Part shown: piece after piece, positions 10,158-21,996 of the stretch
Numbering within the stretch: the stretch's first letter is position 1
Layout: every line of letters starts with the position of its first letter
Assembly: GCA_907164885.2 (NCBI GenBank)
Contig: OU015493.1
Coordinates: 55,358,302-55,422,301 of the forward strand
DNA length: 64,000 nucleotides
From: Dolomedes plantarius
Lineage: Eukaryota; Arthropoda; Arachnida; Araneae; Dolomedidae
Direction of reading: 5' to 3'
The notes under the pieces: generated by a model
What the model saw: the letters and a program-made list of their open reading frames with translations, nothing else
What the model was told of the DNA's origin: nothing
Database searches by the model: none
Made by a program: the position numbers and the translations under genes

Positions 10158-12160
10158 ATACATTTTAATGGTAATAAAATAAATAAAATTTTCCAAACGA
10201 TTATACATCTGGAAAGAAATAAACTGTTATCTGAAGCTCAATACGGCTTTAGACGTGGCATAAGTACTTCCCATGCATTGAATAACATCATGAAAATCAT
10301 CGAAGATAATAAAAGTAATAAATTGCACACTTGCCTCATATCGTTAGATATTAGGAATGCATTTAATTCTATAAAAAAAGAAAGCATTATTCGAGAGCTT
10401 AAAAAGTTGAACTTAGAGGGTAAATTATTTAAGATTATTAACAGCTTTCTAAGTAATAGAAAAGTAATATTAAGAAGAGGGGAACATCTTTATAATGTAG
10501 GTGTGCCGCAGGGATCGTCCCTGGGGCCGATTCTGTGGCTTATTGTAATCAATGAATTGTTGAAGATAGAGAAATATAAAGATCATTATTTTATTCAAGC
10601 ATTTGCAGATGATATTATGATAATGTTAAGGAGTCCAGTTGAGTATAAATTTACAGAGCTATCTAAAGATGCACTTGAAGAATGTGAAAATTGGGCAAAT
10701 AGAAATAGCCTTGATTTTAGCATCGATAAGTGCTCTTACACGATTGTGGCAAAGAAAGGATCAATAAGTCGAAGACCAACTATTAAAATTGGAAATTGGA
10801 GTATAAAGTATAGACACGAGATCAAATATTTAGGGGTGCTCATCGATGCCAAAGTAAACTTCTTAAAACACTTAGATTTGGTTAAAGAGAAGGCCTTGAA
10901 TTATATGTATAAATTGATGAGGATAATTAAGAAAACTTGGGGAGTTAACCCAGAGATTGTAAAGAAAGTTTATAACGTTGTGATAGAAAGAATGTTGTTA
11001 TATGCATCAGATGCATGGTACAGAGATCAGAAAGTATTTAATAATAAATTGACCCAAATTCAAAGACCATTTTTACTTATAATAACTAAAGCTTATAGAA
11101 CGGTATCGACCGACGCATTGAATGTTATGGCGGGATGCATGCCTCTATACTTAAAAGCTAGTATGAGTAGGAGACTTTACAACATTTATGATGAAGGGAA
11201 ACAAGTAGAGGTGCAGGGAGAATTGTTGGGTGAAACGAATAGTGAAAAAAGGGCTAGAAGAATTAGAGGTATTGAAGATCTAATGAGTATAGAGTGGGTA
11301 TTTGATTCTAAACCGCAGACAAAAGTGCACATATATACAGATGGATCAAAAATAGGAGAAAGGGTAGGTGCAGGAATGGTTGTGTATATGGAAGGAAGAC
11401 AAACGGAGATATATACAGAAAGGATACAAGGGGGAAACTCGTATGTGGCAGAGTTGAGAGCAATAGAGAAGTCATTGGAGATCATGAAAGAAAAGAGTAT
11501 AAATGTCTTTGATATCTATACGGATTCAAAAAGTGCTCTAGAAGCGTTGAGAACTGTAGGGTACAAAGGAGACATAGTAGAAAACATAAAGTCATTCATT
11601 AAAAGAGAAAATATGCGAGTAATGTTTCACTGGGTAAAAGCCCATATCGGAATTGAAGGAAATGAGGCAGCTGATATAGCGGCGAAAGCGGCAACGGAAA
11701 AGAATGACATTGAAAAGATCTACAAATATAACAGGAAAAACGTAAAGAAAAAGTTAGAAAAATGGGCAAAAGAGTGCTGGCAAGACAAATGGAATATGTC
11801 TGAGAAGGGAAGGCGGGTGTATCAAGTTTTCCCGAAAGTTACAGAGAAGAGGTTAAGTGCAGATTTTAAATTAAATCAAGCTATTACTGGCCATGGCTGC
11901 TTTGCCAGCTATCAACATAGATTCCATCGTAAAGATAATAAGTGTACTTGCGGAGCTATAGAGACAGTGGAACATTGCTTATATGAGTGTTTAAAATACC
12001 AACATTTACGAAGTGTCTTACCATTTGACCATAGTAACTGGGACAGAGAAAAATATTTTAATAATTATTACTGCAGAAAAGTAGTCAAGGCGATAATGAA
12101 TGCACAAATGGATTACTACTTACCGTTCTCAGCTGAGGGAAGCAGTACCTAGATAGAACA
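10158..12160 (+). mobile_element. 5'-truncated non-LTR retrotransposon (RT-RNase H type)
   Basis: The reading frame is open from about 10158, and the peptide just upstream of the first methionine (LLSEAQYGFRRG) is already RT sequence. The insertion therefore begins inside the RT domain. The endonuclease and the N-terminal RT blocks of a full-length I/R1/Loa-type element are missing, as expected from incomplete target-primed reverse transcription. The 3' untranslated part probably continues into the AT-rich region after 12152, but I cannot place its end. Confidence 0.8.
10278..12152 (+). CDS. Reverse transcriptase / RNase H polyprotein, C-terminal 624 aa
   Basis: This is the only long uninterrupted ORF in the window. 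RT motifs run in order: LDIRNAF with the first catalytic Asp near residue 24, GVPQGSSLGP at about 75-84, and the catalytic FADD box at 109-112. An RNase H domain follows with all expected acidic residues: YTDGS (D355), AELRA (E392), YTDSKSA (D416), and HWVKAHIGIEGNEAAD with His456 and D466. A C-terminal Cys/His cluster (CTCGAIETVEHCLYEC, about 556-571) resembles the zinc-binding tail of R1/I/Loa-type ORF2 proteins. The start given is the first ATG, but the frame is open some 120 bases upstream, so this methionine is probably internal to the original protein. No internal stops or frameshifts are present, which argues for a fairly recent insertion. In the cell such a protein copies its own RNA at a nicked chromosomal target. 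Without the endonuclease this copy is expected to be dead. Clade assignment within the RNase H-bearing non-LTR group is open. Confidence 0.92.
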   Translation: MNNIMKIIEDNKSNKLHTCLISLDIRNAFNSIKKESIIRELKKLNLEGKLFKIINSFLSNRKVILRRGEHLYNVGVPQGSSLGPILWLIVINELLKIEKYKDHYFIQAFADDIMIMLRSPVEYKFTELSKDALEECENWANRNSLDFSIDKCSYTIVAKKGSISRRPTIKIGNWSIKYRHEIKYLGVLIDAKVNFLKHLDLVKEKALNYMYKLMRIIKKTWGVNPEIVKKVYNVVIERMLLYASDAWYRDQKVFNNKLTQIQRPFLLIITKAYRTVSTDALNVMAGCMPLYLKASMSRRLYNIYDEGKQVEVQGELLGETNSEKRARRIRGIEDLMSIEWVFDSKPQTKVHIYTDGSKIGERVGAGMVVYMEGRQTEIYTERIQGGNSYVAELRAIEKSLEIMKEKSINVFDIYTDSKSALEALRTVGYKGDIVENIKSFIKRENMRVMFHWVKAHIGIEGNEAADIAAKAATEKNDIEKIYKYNRKNVKKKLEKWAKECWQDKWNMSEKGRRVYQVFPKVTEKRLSADFKLNQAITGHGCFASYQHRFHRKDNKCTCGAIETVEHCLYECLKYQHLRSVLPFDHSNWDREKYFNNYYCRKVVKAIMNAQMDYYLPFSAEGSST

Positions 12161-13240
12161 CGTTGTGTTAAGAGATAGGCCATCGCGAATATAATGTTAC
12201 GATAATTTTTCATGTTTAAAGATAGTAAAATGTTGCTTTAGTAACTGAAAAGAAATGAATGAGAAACGGTGTATATTAAAATGTTAAAAAGCTAAGAAAT
12301 ATGAGATAAATTAGTAATGTAGAAGAAAAGGCTAAAAGGGAAGTTTAAAATGGAAAATGGTAACTGAATTATTGTAAAAGTAATGTTTTAAGTAACTAAA
12401 GTACGTCTAGTATAAGAATTGGAATAAATATAGTTGTGAAATTAAGTTAGGTAATATGAATATAATAAATAGGAAATACAAAGATTATTTCAAGTAATGT
12501 TACAAGCGTAATGGCTAATACAGTAATAAGTTCAATACAAGCAATAGCGTAGAACAAGGTAAAGTAAGCTAACTAGAATATCAAGTGTAATAGTATATTT
12601 AAAGTCTAATGCAACTTGTAACATAACAAGCGTAGAACAAGTTTTTATAAATAAGTCAAAAGGATACAACCTCGAATTGTGGCTAGTGGGTGAGAGATGA
12701 CAGGAGCATCTAGAAGATGACACTGAAAATCCAGATGGGCGTTTTGTTTAAAAGAACGGAAGGGCCAATCAAAATTCAAGTGTGTGTTGATGCGGTGTTG
12801 GCATTTAATTAATGAATAACCTAATATGAGATAGAAAAGATTCTGTGAAAGATAGTAAGAAAAAATTGGAAGAGAAGAAAATAAATGTGCATTTAGAGGG
12901 AAACAACTAGTTCAAAGAATGATTAAATAATATTAGTGTTTTGCATAATAAGGTTGGAGAGGGAAAGTTACTGAAGGGAATTAAAAAGATCACCAGAGTA
13001 GATCAGTGGCTCAGAGCTAAGGCTCTGGACTTCAGCGTAGAAGGTAGTGAGTTCGGGCCTGACTCGGGGCAACTTGCGTTATAAGATGAAAACGAAGGTT
13101 GAAGTAAAATTAAAAATGAATAAATAATTAATTAGCAATTAAATAATGATAAAAAATAAATAAAAGAATAATAAAAAATTAGTAAATGAAAAAATATATA
13201 TATAATGTAGGATAACTAAATGTAATTTAAAGGTATGCAA
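12161..13240. other. AT-rich tract after the retrotransposon, with a tRNA-like segment
   Basis: Possibly the 3' UTR of the upstream element. Around 12996-13070 the sequence TCAGTGGCTCAGAGCTAAGG (A box-like) is followed 40 bases later by GTGAGTTCGGGCCTGAC (B box-like), suggesting a decayed tRNA-derived SINE on the plus strand that ends in an AATAA-rich tail. No other gene seen. Confidence 0.45.
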
Positions 13241-15421
13241 AGATTACGCACTGTTATTATTATGTAAGTTGGCAGTGTGTACAAAACAGGTGCAGAGGGA
13301 ATTTATTAATGTATTGTCTGTGATATTAATTTTACATGATGTATTTGTGAGTAGTATGAGTTGTAATTCCACTTGTCTACTGTTACACATAGAAATCAAA
13401 AAGAAAAGAAGAAGAAATGTATTGTAATAACTTTGCTTGTAATCAGAAATAAATACAGAAAGGAAAAAGTCGACTGGAACCGGAAACGGCCAGCTCGAAA
13501 ATTTAATTTGTTTTAGACCTCCAAGTAGAGAGTCTGTTGCCACGGATATGGCTAGGCAATAACTATGTTATTTATGAACTTAAGTTGTTTTGTTTAGTTA
13601 ATGTGACTTATATATATAACCTTGCCGTTTATGCATTCGCAGTGGTCGGCATGATTTACGAATTTCCAAACGATTACTGTTTTGGAAGCTAATGTTCTGC
13701 TAATTTCCAGTAAAAGCTAAAATCATTTGAAAACCACACACCAGTGTTTCCACTCACACGCAACACTATAAACCCCTAAAAGAATGCAATAATAAAACGT
13801 TTAAAAAATATAAATCTATTAATTTAAACAATTAAACACACACAAATGTATAAATTACACAAAAGTTTATTTAAATTCTTTAATCTGTCTACATCTCCAG
13901 TATAGAAATACTTTCGGAGCATTTACAGAACATCGTATATTTCACTTTTGAAAACACGCATTAAATGAGCATCGTCTCAATGAGAATTTCTAAAATGAGC
14001 CTGGCAACGAAGATCGTATGTTTACAAACAACAGCGGCAACCGAAATGTGTTAAAATATAAATTTTAAGAGTATTTGGGTAGTGCGTTGTGTAGCTTATC
14101 TGATGTTGGCATGTATCGTTTTTTGAAGGATGAAAAAGATTCATATGTGATTAAAACCTAATTAATAAAAATATATATTTCAGACTGGCGCATTTTACCA
14201 AGATTATGTTTTTCATATATCAGACATCATTCTGTGCAAACTACATCTCAGCACTTAAATATTGCTTTTATAGCAACATTTTCTTTTGATTTAATTAAAA
14301 TATATTTACAATAAAATATATTTAAGTTATATTTACAAAAATTTTAACTTAGAGAATATAGAAACGTAATTAAGGTACATGACAAACACTTTATATAGAT
14401 TAAGTTCCTTTTAATTAATGAAGAGGAATATACACCTATGGCACCTGATAGCATATATAGACAACAAATATATAAAACCTCTTTTAAGATATAAAAATTT
14501 ATTCTTGACAAATAATCCCTCGATAATATTTTTTATAAATTTCTGATAAACCATGGAAATATTAATATTGAAATTTTCACAAATCTTTTGTACTTTCCCT
14601 TTTTAAAAAAGAGCATTAATTTATCAAAACATTCAGAACAATTAAATATAAATACCTAGAACTTTAAACAACTTAAACCGTCAAAGTATTTTTAACTAAA
14701 TATTATCATCATTAATGCCAGCTATAATGTTCAGGCAAGCAAGAATGCATCATGGATGCAAGCTAAACAGTTACATCACTGTAAACAATCAACTGAAATG
14801 GTGTCATTCACATAAATTTTTTATTGTTAATTTACTGTTATGTGATGCATTTTATTCCTTTACCCTTTATTCTAGAAGCAAGGATAACATGATATAACGA
14901 CTTAAAAACGAGTGTATCAAGTTAAGAATTTAACTAATTAAATTAATTTTCCAGATTCAGATACCACGGTACAATTTACACATAATTCAACACATGCGAA
15001 GTAAGATCAGCATAGTTATCGACAGTTTTAAATATTTAGGGAAGGCCATATAAAATTATAAAAATCATACTTATAACAAACAAAGGGATCTGACATGCAA
15101 AAATCGTTCGATGTCAGATTTCTTTACAAACAATCTTTCTCTGAATCAACCTTCTTACTTTCATGTGTCCCAAATCGAATCACTTGACACTCGAATGACA
15201 GTTCACTTGAATTAAAAAAAATTTTTCACTTTTTATTGCCAAAAAATCAATACATCTTAAAATGATCTATTCAGGATTAAAAAGTTCGAACTAAAAGTAT
15301 AAAAATTTAAAGGAAAAGAATATAAAATTTGACACACGATGACACATCTTTTCAGAGATTCATTTTTTAGTGTAGATCATGCTGTGAAAGAATCACGCTT
15401 TGATTACATCGGATGATCGGT
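13241..15421. other. AT-rich DNA, no feature seen
   Basis: Several short ORFs of 60-100 codons occur, none with a recognisable motif. No TIR, TSD or tRNA-like box was seen. Confidence 0.4.
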
Positions 15422-15799
15422 GATCTCAAGATTAGAATCCAAATAACTCTAAAACTATTGAAGTAACAGATTAAGTGTACGCAGAAAATATTATCAGTTT
15501 TTAAAGCTCTTTCCAAATAAGTAACATTTATGTACTTTCATGAAAAAAATACATCGATTTCGACATTTTCAAATATGGCGGAAAGACGACTGGGAGACTG
15601 TTCCATTTTTGATCTCAAGATTAGAATCCAAATAACTCTAAAACTATTGAAGTAACAGATTAAGTGTACACCTAGAAAATTATCAGTTTTTAAAGGTCTT
15701 TCCAAATATGTAACATTTATGTACTTTCATGAAAAAAATACATAGATTTCGACATTTTCAAATATGGAGGGAAAGACGGCTGGGAGGCTCTTCCATTTC
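15422..15799. repeat. 189-bp tandem duplication
   Basis: Two adjacent copies both begin GATCTCAAGATTAGAATCCA (15422 and 15611) and share the block ATTTCGACATTTTCAAATATGG. They differ at only a few positions, so the duplication is recent. It lies next to a minus-strand Helitron 5' end and may be part of that element. Confidence 0.85.
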
Positions 15800-15997
15800 T
15801 GGACTCACCCTTCAAAAATTGTTGGTTTTTTATTAATTAAAAATTAACGGTAGTAAAATTTAAAATTCGGGCTTCGAGGTGCACATGTTCAGAATATTCC
15901 ATATCCGTGTGCCAAATTTCACTGTTAAAAGTTTTATAGATTTGTCTGTAGGCCGCACACACATAAACACACGGACAATTGCTTTTATATATATAGA
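15800..15997 (-). mobile_element. Helitron 5' terminal region (fragment)
   Basis: Read on the minus strand, the sequence starts at 15997 with TCTATATATATAAAAGC after an A. This is the same style of terminus as the other Helitron copies in this window (54181-55286 and 60445-62316). No CTAG-type 3' end could be found further left, so the extent is uncertain. Confidence 0.5.
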
Positions 15998-16015
15998 TAT
16001 ATAGATATATATATA

Positions 16016-16532
16016 CAGGGCGGTCATGAAGAAAATTTTCTGATATATGGACCTTTAGTGGCTTTTCTGTTCAACCGATCGAGATGAGATTTCAGATATA
16101 GTTATTCAGAGGTATGAGCTCGGGATTCTGTGAACGGAAACCAAGTGGCACTCACAGTTACGGTTATAGGTACAGAAATTTGAAATTTTCGAATGCCAAC
16201 GCCCGCTTTTTCCCGTCGCAAAATGCTCAGCGCATGCGAAAACCCTAAAGAGCGTTGGAACAGTACGTGTATCACAAAAAAGCGGACGCGTTATACACGC
16301 ACAAAATACAGCTCTGCAAACGGCCTGTGATGGCACCCACGTGGAAAATATGTAATCCAAGTAAAAGTTTTCTTTTGTCCGATGTGTGTTGTCATCAGTG
16401 ATTGGTGTCTTGCCTCTGACATATGCAAATTTCCTCCGTGCACCCCGATCGTGTTTTTGTTGGCGGTTTGCATAGCTGTTTTATGTCAGGTGCTAGAGGT
16501 CCATATATCGGCAAAGTTCTTTTATATCCACC

Positions 16533-16535
<3 letters not shown>
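16016..16535. mobile_element. Foldback mariner-type MITE, copy 2 (internally deleted)
   Basis: Same termini as 1235-1957: CAGGGCGGTCATGAAG at the left and ATCCACCCTG at the right, with TA on both sides (16014-16015 and 16536-16537). The left arm and central block match copy 1, but most of the right arm between GCATAGCTGTTTTATGTC and GCTAGAGGTCCATATATCGG is missing. About 200 bp are lost and the foldback is broken. Confidence 0.85.

Positions 16536-16597
<62 letters not shown>
16536..16597. repeat. (TA)n microsatellite
   Basis: Pure TA run directly abutting the MITE end. The MITE probably inserted into a pre-existing TA tract, since a TA tract also lies on its left side (15987-16015). Confidence 0.95.
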
Positions 16598-16602
<5 letters not shown>

Positions 16603-17545
16603 CAATGTTGAACAATATAGACGATGAGTTTTCATAGGCATCGGATTGTAGTTTTGGACGAACCGCGATTTAATCTGTTTCCCTATGACGGCCGAAACCA
16701 CTTTAAAAGCACCGCGTCCAATACATTATATAGACATATATAACGGAGACTCTTGAACACCAACTTAGAATGTGAAAGTGTGAGTTTAAACCTTTTTCTC
16801 TCCTTTAAAATATCTTTTACTATATTTAAAGACACGTGGTAACACAATATGGTACTTTTTCTCAACAAAGAGCACCCCCTCGTTTGCAGCTTCATAGGTC
16901 AAGAGTTTTTTTCTCTATATAATCTCACGGTGTCGCAGGGTTTTGTGACATCTTGAAAGGGCAAAAAGAAACCGATGTAAAAATCACGTCAATTGAAAAA
17001 GATGTTAGTAAAGAATAGTGGATGGCAACGCAGATGCAGAAAGGAATAAAAATAGATGGGAACACATATTAGAATGTGAGAAAAAGCAAGAAGCAAATAA
17101 AAGAAGGATAGTATTAAGGGAAGGTGTAAAAATATAAGAAGACGGCGAAGCAAAAATTTATGACACCAATAAAACAGGTGTGCTCGAAGAGAGGACCCAG
17201 AAAAGGGGAGTGCGTGGGATAGACCCAGAAAGAACAAAATTTGAAAATAACGCCCACGCCGATTACTGGTTGAAGCGAAATTAGCAAGAAACCGCAGACC
17301 AATGAAGAAATAGAGATAGGGGAGAATATGACTAATAAGAGATTGGAAAAGCGTAACTAAAAATTAATAATGAAAATGTATATGAAGAAAGGAGAGTTAA
17401 GAGAGAGGGTCCAAGATTTGAAGTCACACAGATAGTTTGCAGTTCTCTCAGTACGAAGAGAGTCACCATGAGTGAATGTTAGAAAAAGCTAAGCACTGAT
17501 ACGTGGCCGAGGCCGAGTGATAGCCTTTATAAATAAACATAGATT
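16598..17545. other. Unassigned, purine-rich sequence
   Basis: The segment 16985-17460 is strikingly A/G-rich on the plus strand and reads in one frame as short charged peptides (for example RWEHILECEKKQEANKRR) broken by stops. A similar A/G-rich segment lies at 28210-28600. It could be a decayed retroelement coding region, but no RT, Gag or integrase motif is visible. Confidence 0.35.
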
Positions 17546-17715
17546 ATGAACGCCTCCTACAGTCGATATTTATACGCCTAGAAGTCAGATTATGAATGCA
17601 CCCTGTAGTTGATATCATACGCCGAGAAGTTTCGATGATGAATGCACCCTGTAGTTGATATCATACGACGAGAAGTTTCGATGAGTAATGTACCCTGCAT
17701 TCGATGAGTAATGTA
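17546..17715. repeat. 46-bp tandem repeat (about 4 copies)
   Basis: Successive units begin TATGAA(C/T)GC or GATGAATGCACC at about 17546, 17592, 17638 and 17685. They share TGTAGTTGATATCATACG and GAGAAGT. The middle two copies are nearly identical; the outer ones are diverged. Confidence 0.75.
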
Positions 17716-20700
17716 CGATATGCTCCGCATATCCTAGAGTTGATGAGCCCAGCTGAATAGCGCATCCATAAATGTGGAGCAGCAATAGATGCCTGTGAAC
17801 AAGGCCACACCACTACGAACTATTTTCTGAATTCTTGAAGAAAATCTGAGACCAGTACCTGTGCTTATATTTACCGCCTTGCCAGAGCACTAGCAGAGTT
17901 GACCTACGATAGTATATTCTGCGCTGATGTGCCTTTGATGATCATCAGAAAAGGTAACGTTCCCACTCTTTCTCAGTGTCATTATATGATCATTGCTTCA
18001 AATAACAGGGAAAGTTAAGTAGTCAAAATGCATAGAGCGCGATCGAGTAATAAGTAGATTTGATAGAGGAATGTCATATAGAATTAGAATTGTGTTATGG
18101 AAGGTAATTTTTTTATATTAATGTAATGAATTGAATGAGATTAATTGTAATTTGATATGAAAATCAATTCAAATTTGTATGTCATAATTGTTGAGAAGAA
18201 GTAAACTGTAAGTGTGTTTTATATGTATGTTATGTTCAATAAATCACTTTGTCATGTCAAACCAGAGTAATTCTTTACAAAAATAATCACAACAAAGACG
18301 CAATATACGTGACGAGTTCAGTAATGTTTGTTGTTGTTATATTTTATGCTAAAACTAACCTTTAATTTTCATCACTGCCACACACGGCAACCAGAATCAT
18401 CGTCTATTTAACATCTGTGGGTAATGAACTTTCGATGGTTTGCTCCATGTTTATTCTGAAATCGGATGGTTATTGAGTACGATGACATTTTTTCCTATAG
18501 GTTGTTATTAATTTTAAACTTACTTCTACAAGTATATATTTTTTGTAAACAGAAGTACATACCCGCATAAACAACTGCAAGATAGATCTAATACACTAAG
18601 TTCTTAACGTCTCTAAACGCAAAGAGTATGCTATAAAACTGTTTCAAACTCTCCGTTTGATCAAGCGTTTAATATATATTAACGTGAAGCCCCTTTGATG
18701 GCACTGGTGAACTTAAGACAATTTCTATTTGTCAGATATTGAATAAAATACATTTTTCAAAACTGGAAAATGTATGAGAATAAACAAAAAAAAATTAAAG
18801 GCAGAAGTAGAATCTAGTTTAATCAACTGAAGAGTTAAATAAGACTGCAACAATTAATCGAATGTAGCTTTATGAAAATTGGTGAAAAGAAGTGAATATA
18901 CGTGATACGTGGACTTTGGGGCATTCCAGACTTTGTTAAAACGAAGCCTATTAGCTGAACTAATTCCAAATTACTTAAACCATTTAAGGCCAGTTTGCAG
19001 GCACTGAGTATCCTTGTTTCTTTGCCTGAAATTAAATAAGCATTGAACTGTACTTTTCCAAACAACCCCCTAAACATAGTTAGTCCTTAGTTCGTTAAGT
19101 AAATAGTTGCAATTCGAGTCTGCTATTACTCCTTAGGGCAGAAGAATCCTTTTATTTCGCGTTTATTTATCTACACTAAATGAATGAAACATGATTTGAA
19201 TTGGATATTAGAACGAAATCGGTGTATAAATTGATATGCATTAAAAAATTCATCTAATGTATTTAAATTTGTGTATTCAAATTGCATAAATGCTATTGAT
19301 ATTTGACATATAAATAAAATGAAACATGATGCGCCCGAAAACTACTATTCAATATATCTAAACATTTATGTAAGCTTTACAAAAAGTAATAATTTATATT
19401 TCTAAATATACTTCACACTACAGTGTTGAATCTACATAATTAGTTTCTGTAATATTTGCTTTACCAGAAAAAAGTTGTAAATGGCGTATCCTAGACGTCT
19501 TTAAATGCCAAGGGGTTAATTTGGACATATATTCCTTTCTTTTAAGTGATACACCTTCTGCTTATAAATCCAAAGCATTGTACTAAATACATTTAAATAT
19601 TTTTACGTTTGTACTGACAACATTATTTTCCAAAGAGCTGTCTGAGAGATGATCGAGGACTTTTGTAATGAATGGCATTTTTGATTCACATACTGAGATT
19701 TTGCTGTCTGATGGCTGATGTTATGTAAGGGTGTTTGTACAATGTTATTTTTAGATATATTTAGCCATAAGTCCTGAATACGATGATCAACCAATTTGCA
19801 GTTCAACTAGATAAATGTCACTCCTTTAGAGTAGATTAATACATAGTTGCATTATAATTTATTTATTCCATCCTATACAAAAAATTAATACGTGTATCAA
19901 AATCTGACTGAAATATGGTACACTGCATTATGATTATCTTCAATCTGTGTTTCTTTCTTTGTTCAAAATCAAAGAATAAATGACAATATACGTGGTAAGG
20001 AACCAGTAACTGTGTAAACACTTATATTAAAATCGGATTGTTATTGTGTATTACTCAGGGGGAAAATCTCAGCATAATGGGATAGTAAAGGTATAAAAAA
20101 CTTTATAAACAATGCTTCAATATTTATCCCTAAAATGACCATGAATTTTATAAAAATTTATAGCACTATAAACATTTTTCATTCATTTTCATCAAAGCAT
20201 TAAACTGCAAAATTTTATTACAATAATAAATAATACTAAAATAAATTTTAGCACATATGGTTAAACTTGAATTTTAACTTTTTTAAATATAAAATGGCTT
20301 CTTGATATTTTTTTAGGGGGGAGTGAAAATTTTCTAATATATTTTAGATATACAGTTCAATGTATAAAAAATATTTTTAAAAATTTGGTTAAACACCATT
20401 TTTTAATTTAAATTATTAATATGAATAAACTTTATGAGAAATGCAACGTACACAACCTGCTTCTTTCAATTTAAAGGTATTATGTTGTATTATTTGAGAA
20501 TATGAAATGTATTTACGTACTTTTCTTCATTCCTATTATATTTAAGGGTCCCTTCATAATACTATATTCATCTCAACTATTCCACAAAATCCTCAGTGGA
20601 ATATGAGAAATATGCCTCAATGGAGTTCCATGGAGAATGTCGCAATATTTTATCAGAAAAAGACAATTGTTAGAATATACTCCGAAATTACGAATATATG

Positions 20701-21240
20701 TTCAGTCAGTAATCAGAAATAATTGATAAGAAATACAATCTTTTAATGCATATATGATACTGATTTGGGTCTCTTTCTTGCTAATGGGGGCTCTCAGCGA
20801 TGTCTAGCTAAACAGTTAGAGTATGTCCTTTTCACTTGTTGCACTAATGGAAGTTTTGCAATTACGTCTCTTACTGAAACTGATCCTTTCATATAAACAA
20901 TTGCGAAATATTGAAATGGACTATTTCTATACTATCATCATTCTGTAAATTGGGAACAACACAAATAAATAGAACTATCAACCGTGTTTTTTTTATAAAA
21001 CCAACATACTTTTGGTGAAGGAAGTACGTATGTCCAATCGCAGTCTTATAAATATAAAAATCAGAAAATTTCCGAATATAGGAATAGAAACTTTTTCATA
21101 TAGCCTCATGAAAGGCCTGAAAATTACTTCAAAACATGAAAAGAATTTATTTCATACCAAGAGACGTGTTTTTCTTTTGATGATTAAAAATATTCGTATT
21201 TGTAGCAAATAGGGGTAGGCTTAAAATTTAAGCATGCTTA
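17716..21240. other. Mostly AT-rich DNA, no gene seen
   Basis: Near 18232-18275 the sequence TTCAATAAATCACTTTGTCA followed by CAGAGTAAT resembles 29732-29767 (GTCAATAAAATAATTTGTTA then CAGAGTAAT). This hints at two copies of the same AATAAA-containing retroelement end. Nothing else is supportable. Confidence 0.35.
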
Positions 21241-21312
21241 ATGGTATGAAATGTTAGTACATCGATCTCGCTAAAAAGAGATTACGGATTCGAGTCCCGG
21301 TGCCCCAGTCCT
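21241..21312 (+). repeat. tRNA-like fragment (SINE remnant)
   Basis: GGATTCGAGTCCCGGTGCCCC at 21288-21308 looks like a tRNA T-arm/acceptor with an internal B box. The D-arm is not recognisable and no full cloverleaf can be drawn, so this is not a functional tRNA gene. Confidence 0.45.
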
Positions 21313-21442
21313 TTCCAAAATCTGTGAGAGAAGTTGTAAATCTAACTTCTTATTAATATCAGATCACGTTATGAACTCGAAGTTTCACACTCGAGGACTT
21401 TTCGGAGGAAAAGTCTTCATCTAAGGTGACATTCTAACGTTA

Positions 21443-21615
21443 CAGTGAAACCTTTATTGATCGTTCCCCGAATCATCATTTTCCCGTATATGTCGTTTAT
21501 ATCGTCCAGTCCCGATGATAATATTTCTTTGTTATGCTCCCGCATCCAGGGTTTTCCCGCATTTATCGTTCAGTGCATTCGGTCCCTTAAAAAATTATAG
21601 ATCGAGGTTGCACTG
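21443..21615. mobile_element. pogo-like MITE (173 bp)
   Basis: Left end CAGTGAAACC(TTTATT)GATCG and right end GATCGAGGTTGCACTG are inverted relatives, flanked by TA on each side (21441-21442 and 21616-21617). Size and CAGT...ACTG ends fit pogo/Tigger-derived MITEs. Non-coding. Confidence 0.65.
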
Positions 21616-21815
21616 TACTTACATCTATGCACGTAAAGTAATGGCGATATTGAATCAAAGATATAAGATAATTATTCAAAATCTATTCAAACATTTAATA
21701 CATCACGTGTGTTTTAACACATCTAGTCGGGCAGTTCGGTTGAAAGAGAGTGTCAAAATCAGATTTTGCTATTCGAGTGCCAAACAAATTGAAACATGAA
21801 GTTCAAATCCAGCCG

Positions 21816-21996
21816 GACAATATCCGAATGGCTAGGGCATGGCATCGATAGAAGAGTCTGTAGGTTCGAGTTCCACTGATGGCATGGATTTTTGTAGCCG
21901 TTTGGAATCGGCTTGAAGTAGTAGGTCCCGGTCAAATTAGTCCTCGTGTAGCAAAAAAGGATCGTAACGCTCTCAATCGATTAATCAATCAATCAT
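21816..21996 (+). mobile_element. tRNA-derived SINE (family 1)
   Basis: Near the 5' end TATCCGAATGGCTAGGGC resembles a D-arm/A box, and GTAGGTTCGAGTTCCACT is a good B box. A body shared with 3767-3949 follows (GGTCAAATTAGTCCTCGTG), then an AATC-repeat tail. Pol III would be expected to transcribe it from the internal boxes, with a LINE acting in trans for mobility. This is the better preserved copy of the family in the window. Confidence 0.75.

Noticed and set aside
11186..11485. 99-codon minus-strand ORF inside the retrotransposon gene
   Set aside because: Antisense shadow of the RNase H coding region.
15422..15799. Possible CRISPR-like array
   Set aside because: Only two long adjacent copies without spacers, in a eukaryotic setting; a simple tandem duplication.
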